From positions 682,001 through 746,000 of the forward strand of contig NZ_PJCH01000015.1 of NCBI RefSeq assembly GCF_002943565.1: a DNA stretch of 64,000 nucleotides, given 5' to 3'. The notes under the pieces were generated by a model. It did no database searches, was not told the DNA's origin, and was given only the letters and a program-made list of their open reading frames with translations. The position numbers and the translations under genes were made by a program. Of this stretch, positions 1 to 7,687 are shown piece by piece. Positions within the stretch are counted from its first letter, which is position 1. Every line of letters starts with the position of its first letter. This stretch comes from Hyphococcus luteus (GTDB taxonomy: Bacteria > Pseudomonadota > Alphaproteobacteria > Caulobacterales > Parvularculaceae).

Positions 1-3000
1 ATTATCCGCGCCGGCAAGATCCTCGATCTCGCCGCCCGGCGCGCTCGTCATCACCCAGTTGTTGACAAGACCCGGCTCGGTGTCCGGATTGGCGAGCGGC
101 CTGCCTGCATGGTCGGCGATTTCTTCCGGGCTGCGCGCATAATCGAAAATGCGCGCTTCATAAATTTCGCCCTCGAAAACCTGGCCCGTATCGAAGCTTC
201 CGCCTTCGGAATCCTGCTCCTGGCCGAAGGCGAGCGAGCCGCCGGATTTCAGATCGCGGATATTCACCGACGTCTCGAACGCCGTTTCGCCGTCCACAAA
301 GAGTTTCAGCTCATTCGACGCCTGGTCCCAGGTGAACGAGACCTGATGGCGGTCGCCGTCGAGCAGCGAGGCGTTCGTCACGCCGGTGTTGATGCTTTGA
401 CCGGCAATATAAATGTTGAGATCGCCGCTGCCGCCATCGAGGAAGAGCAGCGCTTCATTGTTGGAGCCGTCGCTCGCCGCATAGGAAAAGAGCGGCGTTC
501 CGGCGCCCACATCGGTCTGATCGGAGGCGAAAGCCACTTCGACCGTCAGCGCGTCGGTGGGGAAGCCTTCGAGATTCATGGCGAGCGCGCCGTCGTCGAC
601 GCCGCCGTCCGTGTTGAGCGCCAGCGCGTTGGGCCGGTTTGCAGGCGCCAGATAGAAATCAACCGGCGCTTCGTCGATATCGCCGACAGCCACGGTAAAG
701 GTCGACTGGACCGTATCCCCGGAGGCGCTGATCGCCTCCACGGTGATGTCGTGAGAGTCCTGCGTTTCGTGGTTGAGAGAAACGCCGTCTTTCAGTCTGA
801 TTTCATTCCCGACGATTTCGAACGCGCCGGAGGGATCGTCGACGATGGCGAACTCCGTCACCGGCCCGCCATTGTCCGGATCCGTTGCGGAAAGAACGCC
901 CGCAACCGCGCCCGGCTGGTTTTCGACGACCGTCGGAACGTCGAACGCCTCGCCGCCTTCCACATAGGCGCCGTTCTGCAAGGAGAGATCGTCCGCGCCC
1001 ACAAGGTCTTCAATGACGCCGCCGGTCTCGGCATTCATCACCCAGTTGTTGACGAGGCCCGGCTCGGTGTCCGGGCTGGCGATGGGCGCGCCTTTGTTTG
1101 CGGCGATCTCCTCGCCGCTGCGCGCATAATCGAAGATCCGGACTTCCGCGATCTCGCCTTCAAAGACCTGGCCGCTGTTAAAGCCGCCGCCTTCCGAATC
1201 CTGCTCCTGGCCGAAAACCAGCGAGCCGCCGGATTTGAGGTCGCGGATATTGACCGAGGTCTCAAACGCCGTTTCGCCGTCCACATAGACTTTCAGCTCG
1301 TTCGAGGCCTGGTCCCAGGTGAAGGAGACCTGATGCTGCTCGCCGTCGAGCAGCGAAGCGTTGTCGACGCCGGTGTTGATCTTCTGGCTGGCGAGGAAAA
1401 CATGCAGCTTGCCGCTGGAGCCTTCCATCCACAACAAGGCTTCGTTATCCGAACCGTCGCTCGCCGCATAAGAAAAGAGCGGCGCGCCATTGCCCACATC
1501 GGTCTGATCGGATGCAAACGCGACTTCGACCGTCAGCGCGTCGGTCGGGAACCCCGCCATGTCCGACGCGATGGCCGCATCGTCGCCGCCGCCGTCCCTA
1601 TTGAGCGACAACACGCCCGGTGAGGCGGCCGGCGACAGGGCGAAATCCGTCGGCGTTTCCGTCAGGTCGGCGACGGGAATGTCGAAGCTTTCGCTGGCGC
1701 TTTCGCCATGGGCGTCCGTCGCGGTGACGGTGACATTAATTTCCGAGCCTTCTTCGTAATTGACGTCAGCGTCGTCTTTGAGCTTCAGCACATAACCGCT
1801 GTCGTCTTCGACCACTTCGAACCGGTCGTCGCTGACCGCGATGGAAACAGCGTCGCCGTCCGGGTCCGCGATGGACAGGAGCGCGGCGTGATCGCCGGGG
1901 GTGTTCTCCGTAACGCCGAGCCGGTCTTCGTCGGTGACGCCCGGCAGGCGGTAGCTGTCGCCGCCGATGACTTCCGTGACGCCGCCCGTATCGGGGCCGG
2001 CCCAGGAAAGCTGCAGCGTCGCTTCGCCGCCATTTTCGAAATAGCGCACTTCGATGTCGTGCGCGCCTTCATCGAGATCGACCGTCACCGTGCGGGTGCG
2101 CGTCGAATGTAGCCCGTCATTGTCGAGAACCGGCTCGCCGTCGATGAACAGCATGCTGCCGTCGTCGCTCGCCATGGAGAAGGTATAGGCGCCGCCCTCC
2201 CCGACCATGACCTGGCCTTCATATTTCGCCGCGAAATAATCTCCCGGCGCCCCGTCCCAGAAAGCTTCCTGGCCCTGGGTGTAATTCAAGCTGTCGACAA
2301 CGCCTTCCGCGTCCGGCGCGGCGTTGAAATCCACCTGATCGAGATCGCTCAGGGAATGGCCGATATTATAGTAAGACCCTTTGAGGCCCTCGCCGCCTTG
2401 AAGCGCGATCTCCGGCGCAGAGTTCACATTCTCAACGCCCACGGAGAAAGACATGACGTCGCTGGCGCCGCCGGAATCGGTGACGGTGACGGAAAGATCT
2501 ACCGACGGCTCGGATTCATAATCGAGGCTTTCGCCGTCTTTGAGCTTTAGAACATAGGTCCCGTCCTCGTTCACCACCTCGAAGCGGTCGTCGCTGACCG
2601 CGAAGGCATGAGAGTCGCCGGCGTCGGGGTCGGCAACCGTCAATTCGGCGACAACGGCGCCCGCCGTGTCTTCAGCGACGGAAAGCGAGCCGGCGCTGTA
2701 GCCATGTTCGAACGCCTCGCCGCCGATGACTTCCGTGGCGCCGCCGGTGTCGGGACCGGACCAGGACAGCCGCAGAGTCTGGCTGCCGGTGTTTTCGAAA
2801 TAGCGCACTTCGATATCATGGGCGCCCGCCTCAAGGTCGACTGTCATCGTGTCCGTGCGGGTTCCATGAAGCCCGTCATTGTCGATGACCGGCTCGCCGT
2901 CGATGAACAGCATGCTGCCGTCGTCGCTCGCCATGGAGAACGTATAAGTCCCGCCTTCATTAACGACGAGCTGGCCTTCATATTTCGCCGCGAAATAATT

Positions 3001-5787
3001 GCCCGGCGCCCCGTCCCAGAAAGCTTGCTGGCCTTGCATGTAATCGATGCTGTCGACCACGCTTTCCGCGTTGGGCGGCGCGTTGAAATCGATTTCGTCG
3101 AGATCGCTCAGGGAATGGCCGATATCGTAATAAGACGCTTTGAGGCCGGGACTGCTGACGAGGCCCAGGGACGGGCCTTCATTCGCGTCCGTCACCGTCA
3201 GGGTGAAATTCTGTTCGGAGGTCAGCCCGCCCGCATCACTCGCGGTGACCGTGACGTCGATGGGCGCGGCGGTTTCATAATCGAAGGAAACGCCGGGCTT
3301 CAGTTTCAGTTCGTCGCCGACGACCTCGAAGCGGTCGTCCGACACCGTGTAGCTGACCGCATCGCCCGCATCGGGATCGACGGCGGAAAGCGTGCCGACA
3401 ACGGCGCCGTCGGCGTTCTCGGAGATATCGGTCGACGAAAGGGAAATCGCGCCGGGCGCTTCATTGACGTCCGCGACATTGATGGTGACCGTCTTTCCAA
3501 AGACATTGCCGGCGCTGTCCGTCGCTTCGACGAGGATGTCATGGGAATCCTGGCTTTCGAAATCGAGCGCGGCGCCGGCTTTGAGGCGGACTTCGTCGCC
3601 GACCACTTCGAAAAGACCGGACGGATCGTCGGCGATGGCGAAGCTGGCGCTGTCGCCGAAATCGGGATCCATGGCCGAGAGCGTCCCCACGACCGCGCCC
3701 GCGTCGTTTTCGGCGACGGGCGCAGCGGACAACATGATATCCGTGGGCGTTTCATTGATGTCGGCGACGCTGATCGTCACCGGCTTGTCGAAGCCGTTCC
3801 CCGCCCCGTCCGTCACCCGTAGGGTCAGGTCGTAAGACTCCTGCGTTTCATGGTCGAGCGCGACGCCCGGCTTCAAACGCAATTCGTCGCCGACGACCTC
3901 GAACAGGCCGGACGCGTCTTCCGCAATCGCATAGCTCGCACTGTCGCCAACATCGGGATCGGCAACGGAGAGCGTTCCTACGGTCGCGCCCGCGTCGTTT
4001 TCAGCAACGTCGGTCGCAGAAAGCGTGATATCTGTCGGGGTCTCGTTGACGTCGGCGACGCTGATCGTAACCGGCTTGTCAAAGCTGTTGCCGGCCCCGT
4101 CCGTCACACGGAGGGTCAGGTCGTAGGAATCCCGCGCCTCGTGATCGAGCGCTAGGCCTGGCTTCAGACGCAGTTCGTCGCCGACGATTTCAAAGAGGCC
4201 GGACGCATCTTCCGCAATCGCATAGCTCGCACTGTCGCCGATATCCGGATCGACGGCCGAAAGCGTCGCGACCGTCGCGCCTGCATCATTTTCAGCGACG
4301 CCGCTCGCGGACAGAGCAATATCCGTGGGCGTTTCGTTGATGTCGGCGACGCTGACCGTCACCGGCTTGTCGAAGCTGTTCCCCGCCCCGTCCGTCACTC
4401 GGAGGGTCAGGTCGTAGGAATCCCGGGCTTCATGGTCCAAAGAAACGCCCGGCTTTAAACGCAATTCGTCTCCGACGACCTCGAACAGACCGGATGCGTC
4501 TTCCGCAATCGCATAGCTCGCGCTGTCGCCGATATCCGGATCGGCGACGGAAAGCGTTCCCACCGTCGCGCCCGCGTCGTTCTCGGCGACGCCGGCCGCG
4601 GAAAGCGAAATGTCCGTCGGCGCTTCATTGACGTCGGCGACGTTGATGGTCACCGTCCGCTCGATCGCGGCGCCGTCGCGGTCCGCCGCGCGCAGGGTCA
4701 ACTCGTAACTGTCCTGCTGTTCGAAATCCGCCGCCGCGCTGTCTTTCAGTTTCAACTGATCGCCGACGACCTCGAAAAGCCCGGACGGATCATCAGCGAT
4801 GGCGAATGTCGCCGTATCGCCGGCGTCCGGGTCGCTTGCCGAGAGTGTCGCCACAATGGCGCCGTCTGCATTTTCCGCTAGCGACGTTCCGGAAAGATTT
4901 AAGTCTTCCGGCGCTTCATTGACGTCCGTCACATCGAGCGTGACGGTTTTATCGAAGACATTGCCGGCGCTGTCCGTCGCGCGCAGGGTGAGGACGTAAT
5001 TGTCCTGCGCTTCATAATCGAGGACCGCGCCGTCTTTCAGCTTCAACTCATCGCCGACGATTTCGAACAGGCCGGATTCGTCCGAGACGATGGTGAAGGT
5101 CGACGCATCCTCGAGGTCCGGATCGAGCGCCTCAAGGCTGGCGATAACCGCGCCGGGCGCGTTCTCCGCAACCTCGCTGGCGGAGAGAACGATGTCTGTG
5201 GGCGCGTCGTTGACCGGCGCCTGGTCGCCGAAAGGATTGCCGCCCTGCGCGCCCCCGTGGCTTTGGCTGGCGGAAACGCCTTCGGGCGCGCGCGGCGTAT
5301 TGGCGGCCGGCGCGGCGACGGGCACCCCGCCCGACGCGTTCTGAGCGGCGGCGTCATTCGCGAGCGGCGATAAGGAAGATTGATTGTTTGCGTTCGTTTC
5401 GGGCGCCGCGCTTAATTCGTTATCAAAATTGGTTTGCGCTTCGTTAACGCCGGTTTTTGAATTTTCAGTTTCAGCGCCCTTATTTTGGGGCGCCGCTGCG
5501 CCTGCGATGACGCTAGAAATATTCTCGCCATCCTGCGCCGGCGCGCCGCCGGTTTCAGCGTCCTCGAGATTTTGATCGCCAAAATGGAGGTTGCCATAGC
5601 CGTCCGCGGCGGCGTCGGAGTCAAACCCCTGATCCTCGATTTCGCGCGCCTTTTTCAGCGACTCGCGGTCGCTTTCGAGGCTGTCGTCTTCGTGGGTCCT
5701 TTGAAAATCGGCGCCTTGACGATTGCCCGCAGCATCGCTGCCGGGCTGTTTCGGCGTTTCCTCGGGGCCGGACTTGTCTTTGGCCAT
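1..5787 (-). CDS. Giant cadherin-repeat adhesin with PA14 and LamG-like modules (3' end outside window)
   Basis: An unbroken frame of 1929 codons starts at the ATG at 5787 and reaches base 1 without a stop, so the C-terminus is missing. No signal peptide is seen. The first ~190 residues are a polar linker rich in Asp, Glu, Asn and Ala. Seven cadherin-like repeats follow (residues ~193-868), six of them at an exact 291-bp (97-residue) spacing, each with acidic calcium-type motifs such as ADPDIGD and DVNETPTD. Next come PA14 (~869-1030), cadherin, PA14 (~1120-1276), cadherin, a LamG/concanavalin-like domain (~1380-1585), cadherin, and a second LamG-like domain at the left edge. Such architectures belong to calcium-dependent surface adhesins exported by type I secretion. 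The divergent ABC/HlyD operon beginning 175 bp away is the likely exporter. An RTX C-terminal secretion signal is expected beyond the window but not seen. The function in adhesion or biofilm is inference. Confidence 0.9.
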   Translation of the reverse strand, partial: MAKDKSGPEETPKQPGSDAAGNRQGADFQRTHEDDSLESDRESLKKAREIEDQGFDSDAAADGYGNLHFGDQNLEDAETGGAPAQDGENISSVIAGAAAPQNKGAETENSKTGVNEAQTNFDNELSAAPETNANNQSSLSPLANDAAAQNASGGVPVAAPAANTPRAPEGVSASQSHGGAQGGNPFGDQAPVNDAPTDIVLSASEVAENAPGAVIASLEALDPDLEDASTFTIVSDESGLFEIVGDELKLKDGAVLDYEAQDNYVLTLRATDSAGNVFDKTVTLDVTDVNEAPEDLNLSGTSLAENADGAIVATLSASDPDAGDTATFAIADDPSGLFEVVGDQLKLKDSAAADFEQQDSYELTLRAADRDGAAIERTVTINVADVNEAPTDISLSAAGVAENDAGATVGTLSVADPDIGDSASYAIAEDASGLFEVVGDELRLKPGVSLDHEARDSYDLTLRVTDGAGNSFDKPVTVSVADINETPTDIALSASGVAENDAGATVATLSAVDPDIGDSASYAIAEDASGLFEIVGDELRLKPGLALDHEARDSYDLTLRVTDGAGNSFDKPVTISVADVNETPTDITLSATDVAENDAGATVGTLSVADPDVGDSASYAIAEDASGLFEVVGDELRLKPGVALDHETQESYDLTLRVTDGAGNGFDKPVTISVADINETPTDIMLSAAPVAENDAGAVVGTLSAMDPDFGDSASFAIADDPSGLFEVVGDEVRLKAGAALDFESQDSHDILVEATDSAGNVFGKTVTINVADVNEAPGAISLSSTDISENADGAVVGTLSAVDPDAGDAVSYTVSDDRFEVVGDELKLKPGVSFDYETAAPIDVTVTASDAGGLTSEQNFTLTVTDANEGPSLGLVSSPGLKASYYDIGHSLSDLDEIDFNAPPNAESVVDSIDYMQGQQAFWDGAPGNYFAAKYEGQLVVNEGGTYTFSMASDDGSMLFIDGEPVIDNDGLHGTRTDTMTVDLEAGAHDIEVRYFENTGSQTLRLSWSGPDTGGATEVIGGEAFEHGYSAGSLSVAEDTAGAVVAELTVADPDAGDSHAFAVSDDRFEVVNEDGTYVLKLKDGESLDYESEPSVDLSVTVTDSGGASDVMSFSVGVENVNSAPEIALQGGEGLKGSYYNIGHSLSDLDQVDFNAAPDAEGVVDSLNYTQGQEAFWDGAPGDYFAAKYEGQVMVGEGGAYTFSMASDDGSMLFIDGEPVLDNDGLHSTRTRTVTVDLDEGAHDIEVRYFENGGEATLQLSWAGPDTGGVTEVIGGDSYRLPGVTDEDRLGVTENTPGDHAALLSIADPDGDAVSIAVSDDRFEVVEDDSGYVLKLKDDADVNYEEGSEINVTVTATDAHGESASESFDIPVADLTETPTDFALSPAASPGVLSLNRDGGGDDAAIASDMAGFPTDALTVEVAFASDQTDVGNGAPLFSYAASDGSDNEALLWMEGSSGKLHVFLASQKINTGVDNASLLDGEQHQVSFTWDQASNELKVYVDGETAFETSVNIRDLKSGGSLVFGQEQDSEGGGFNSGQVFEGEIAEVRIFDYARSGEEIAANKGAPIASPDTEPGLVNNWVMNAETGGVIEDLVGADDLSLQNGAYVEGGEAFDVPTVVENQPGAVAGVLSATDPDNGGPVTEFAIVDDPSGAFEIVGNEIRLKDGVSLNHETQDSHDITVEAISASGDTVQSTFTVAVGDIDEAPVDFYLAPANRPNALALNTDGGVDDGALAMNLEGFPTDALTVEVAFASDQTDVGAGTPLFSYAASDGSNNEALLFLDGGSGDLNIYIAGQSINTGVTNASLLDGDRHQVSFTWDQASNELKLFVDGETAFETSVNIRDLKSGGSLAFGQEQDSEGGSFDTGQVFEGEIYEARIFDYARSPEEIADHAGRPLANPDTEPGLVNNWVMTSAPGGEIEDLAGADN

Positions 5788-5962
5788 GGCTCAACTCTGT
5801 ATGTTACGCAACGATAAAGAGCCTAACGGCGGGAACTTAATCAGAAACTTATCAACCTAGTTAACACCCGGTAAAACATAACGACCTTTAGCGCTTATTA
5901 TTCCTAAAGGTTTTAACCATAAAGAAAAATTGGAAAGTTCAGGCGTCAAAGAAGTTCGTTTG
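5788..5962. promoter_or_regulatory. Divergent promoter region between adhesin and type I secretion operon
   Basis: This AT-rich spacer separates the divergent adhesin and exporter genes. It holds a perfect 7-bp inverted repeat, CCTTTAG (5885-5891) and CTAAAGG (5904-5910). A TTAACCAT sequence at 5913-5920 and TTAA-N7-TAAA at 5861-5875 resemble CtrA half-sites of alphaproteobacteria. These are candidate regulator sites only; no -35/-10 pair is clear. Confidence 0.35.
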
Positions 5963-7687
5963 ATGTTATCGAGAGTGCGTGAATTCGCGGCCGAGTTTTT
6001 TCAAAACAGCGGCGGGAAGGAGAACGACCTTCCGGAACCGCCTTTAGGCATGGCGGCGTATGTGGCGTCGGCTGTGATCAATATTCTCGCGCTCGCCCTG
6101 CCCCTCACCATTTTGCAGGTCTATGACCGCGTGCTTCCGAACGCCGCCTACGAAACGCTGACGGCGCTTGTGCTCATGCTCCTCGCCGCCATCGTCATTG
6201 ACGGGCTGTTGAAATATTTCCGCTCGACTGTGGTCAACTGGACCGCAGCGTCCTTTACGCACAAGCTTTCCGTGCGCGCGCTGACCTCGATGCTGGCGAC
6301 AAAGCCTTCGTCCTTCAACAAGACCACCGCCAGCGAACATCTAGAGCGCTTGAACGCAGTCACCGGCCTCGGCAATCACTTAAGCGCCCAGTCGCGCACG
6401 GTCATGGTCGACATTGCGTTCATTCCGGTGTTTTCACTCGTCATCATCGCCATCGGCGGCGTCATCTTCTCCAGCGTCGTCGCGCTTTTCGTTCTCTTCG
6501 GCTTTCTCGCCTATGACGGAACGAAGTCTCTCAACGAGACCATCAATGAGCGCGAAGCCTTCGACGCGCGCAAACAGGATTTCGTGATTGAGGTGCTGGG
6601 GGCCATTCAGACCGTCAAATCGAACGCCATGGAGCCGTTGATGATGCGCCGTTTCGAACGGCTGCAGTCGGCGGCGAGCGTCGTCACCAAGAGAATGATC
6701 AAACTGGCCGGCATGGCGCGCACTTATAACAGCGCCTACGCCGCGCTTTCCACCGTCACCATTGTCAGCGTCGGCGCGCTCCTGGTGCTGAACGGCCGGC
6801 TGACCCTCGGGGCGCTGGCCTGCTGCATGCTTTTGTCTTCGCAATTGCTGCAGCCTTTGATGCGTTCGCTGGCGAGCTGGAACGAAGTCAAGCTGGCCCA
6901 ACACCGGCGCGACCGGATCGCCGCCATTTTTCAGGAATGCGAAGCGCGCAATCTGCCGCCGACGCGATATCCGAACCGTTTCACGCCGCAGAAAGTTGCA
7001 TTTAAAGATCTCACCATCCGCCATGGCGACGCGCCGCCGCTTTTCGAGAACCTCAATCTCGAAATCGACGCCGGCGCCTTTATCGCCATCAAAGGCGACG
7101 ACGGCAGCGGCCGTTCGTCCCTGCTGCGCGCGCTGATTCACGACGCCCCAATCGCCGGCGGCGAGATCGTCATCGGCGATGAAGTCACCAATATCGACTC
7201 CACGACGCTGTCGCGTCGAGCGATACGCTATGTCGGACAGCATCCGTCGCTTTTCCGGGGGTCCATTCTCGACAACATTACGCTTTTCGGCGAAACCCCG
7301 ACGCATGTAGCGCTTTCGGCCTCAAAGCTCGTCGGTCTCGACGACGAAGTTGTGCGCATGCCGCTCGGCTATGACACGCTTCTGAAAAGTTCGACCGGCC
7401 GCGATCTGCCGACGCCCACGGCCCAGCGCATCGCGCTCGCCCGGGCGATCGCCATGCGCCCTTCCGTGCTGGTGCTCGACGATGCGAACGCGTCGCTCGA
7501 TTTCTCCGGCGAACAGCGCTTTGTCGAAGCGCTGGAAAAACTGCGCGGCAAGACGACGATCGTCATGTCCACGCACCGTCCGTCGCTCCTGCGTCTCGCC
7601 GACAAGGTCTATGAAATCCGCGACGGCAAGCTGGCGCCTGCGTCGGTCGAGCCGGCTCAACCCGAAATCGGCAAGGCGGCGTCATGA
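5963..7687 (+). CDS. Type I secretion ABC permease/ATPase subunit 1, degenerate nucleotide-binding domain
   Basis: A 574-residue ABC exporter half-transporter of the PrtD/LapB kind: a six-helix membrane domain (~residues 30-310) followed by an ABC domain. It should act with the next gene and the HlyD adaptor to export the adjacent giant adhesin. The ATPase motifs are odd. Walker A reads GDDGSGRSS with Arg (codon 7112-7114) for the usual Lys. The LSGGQ signature is lost (LPTPT before AQRIALARAI). Walker B is VLVLDD with Asp for the catalytic Glu (7481-7483). The Q-loop (VGQHPSLF) and H-loop (MSTHRPS) remain. The start is uncertain: the ATG at 5963 was chosen, but a TTG at 5930 in the same frame would add 11 residues. 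The stop overlaps the next gene by 4 bp (ATGA), so the two are probably translationally coupled. Confidence 0.85.
   Translation: MLSRVREFAAEFFQNSGGKENDLPEPPLGMAAYVASAVINILALALPLTILQVYDRVLPNAAYETLTALVLMLLAAIVIDGLLKYFRSTVVNWTAASFTHKLSVRALTSMLATKPSSFNKTTASEHLERLNAVTGLGNHLSAQSRTVMVDIAFIPVFSLVIIAIGGVIFSSVVALFVLFGFLAYDGTKSLNETINEREAFDARKQDFVIEVLGAIQTVKSNAMEPLMMRRFERLQSAASVVTKRMIKLAGMARTYNSAYAALSTVTIVSVGALLVLNGRLTLGALACCMLLSSQLLQPLMRSLASWNEVKLAQHRRDRIAAIFQECEARNLPPTRYPNRFTPQKVAFKDLTIRHGDAPPLFENLNLEIDAGAFIAIKGDDGSGRSSLLRALIHDAPIAGGEIVIGDEVTNIDSTTLSRRAIRYVGQHPSLFRGSILDNITLFGETPTHVALSASKLVGLDDEVVRMPLGYDTLLKSSTGRDLPTPTAQRIALARAIAMRPSVLVLDDANASLDFSGEQRFVEALEKLRGKTTIVMSTHRPSLLRLADKVYEIRDGKLAPASVEPAQPEIGKAAS

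Noticed and set aside
109-1623. Long plus-strand frame opposite the adhesin
   Set aside because: It is a shadow of the minus-strand LamG/cadherin coding sequence; its product is low-complexity Arg/Val/Ala with no domain, as for the other long plus frames between 1700 and 5350.
3462-5208. Regular 291-bp repeats, considered as a CRISPR or satellite array
   Set aside because: The units are in-frame 97-residue protein repeats with conserved motifs, far too long for CRISPR repeats and without spacers.
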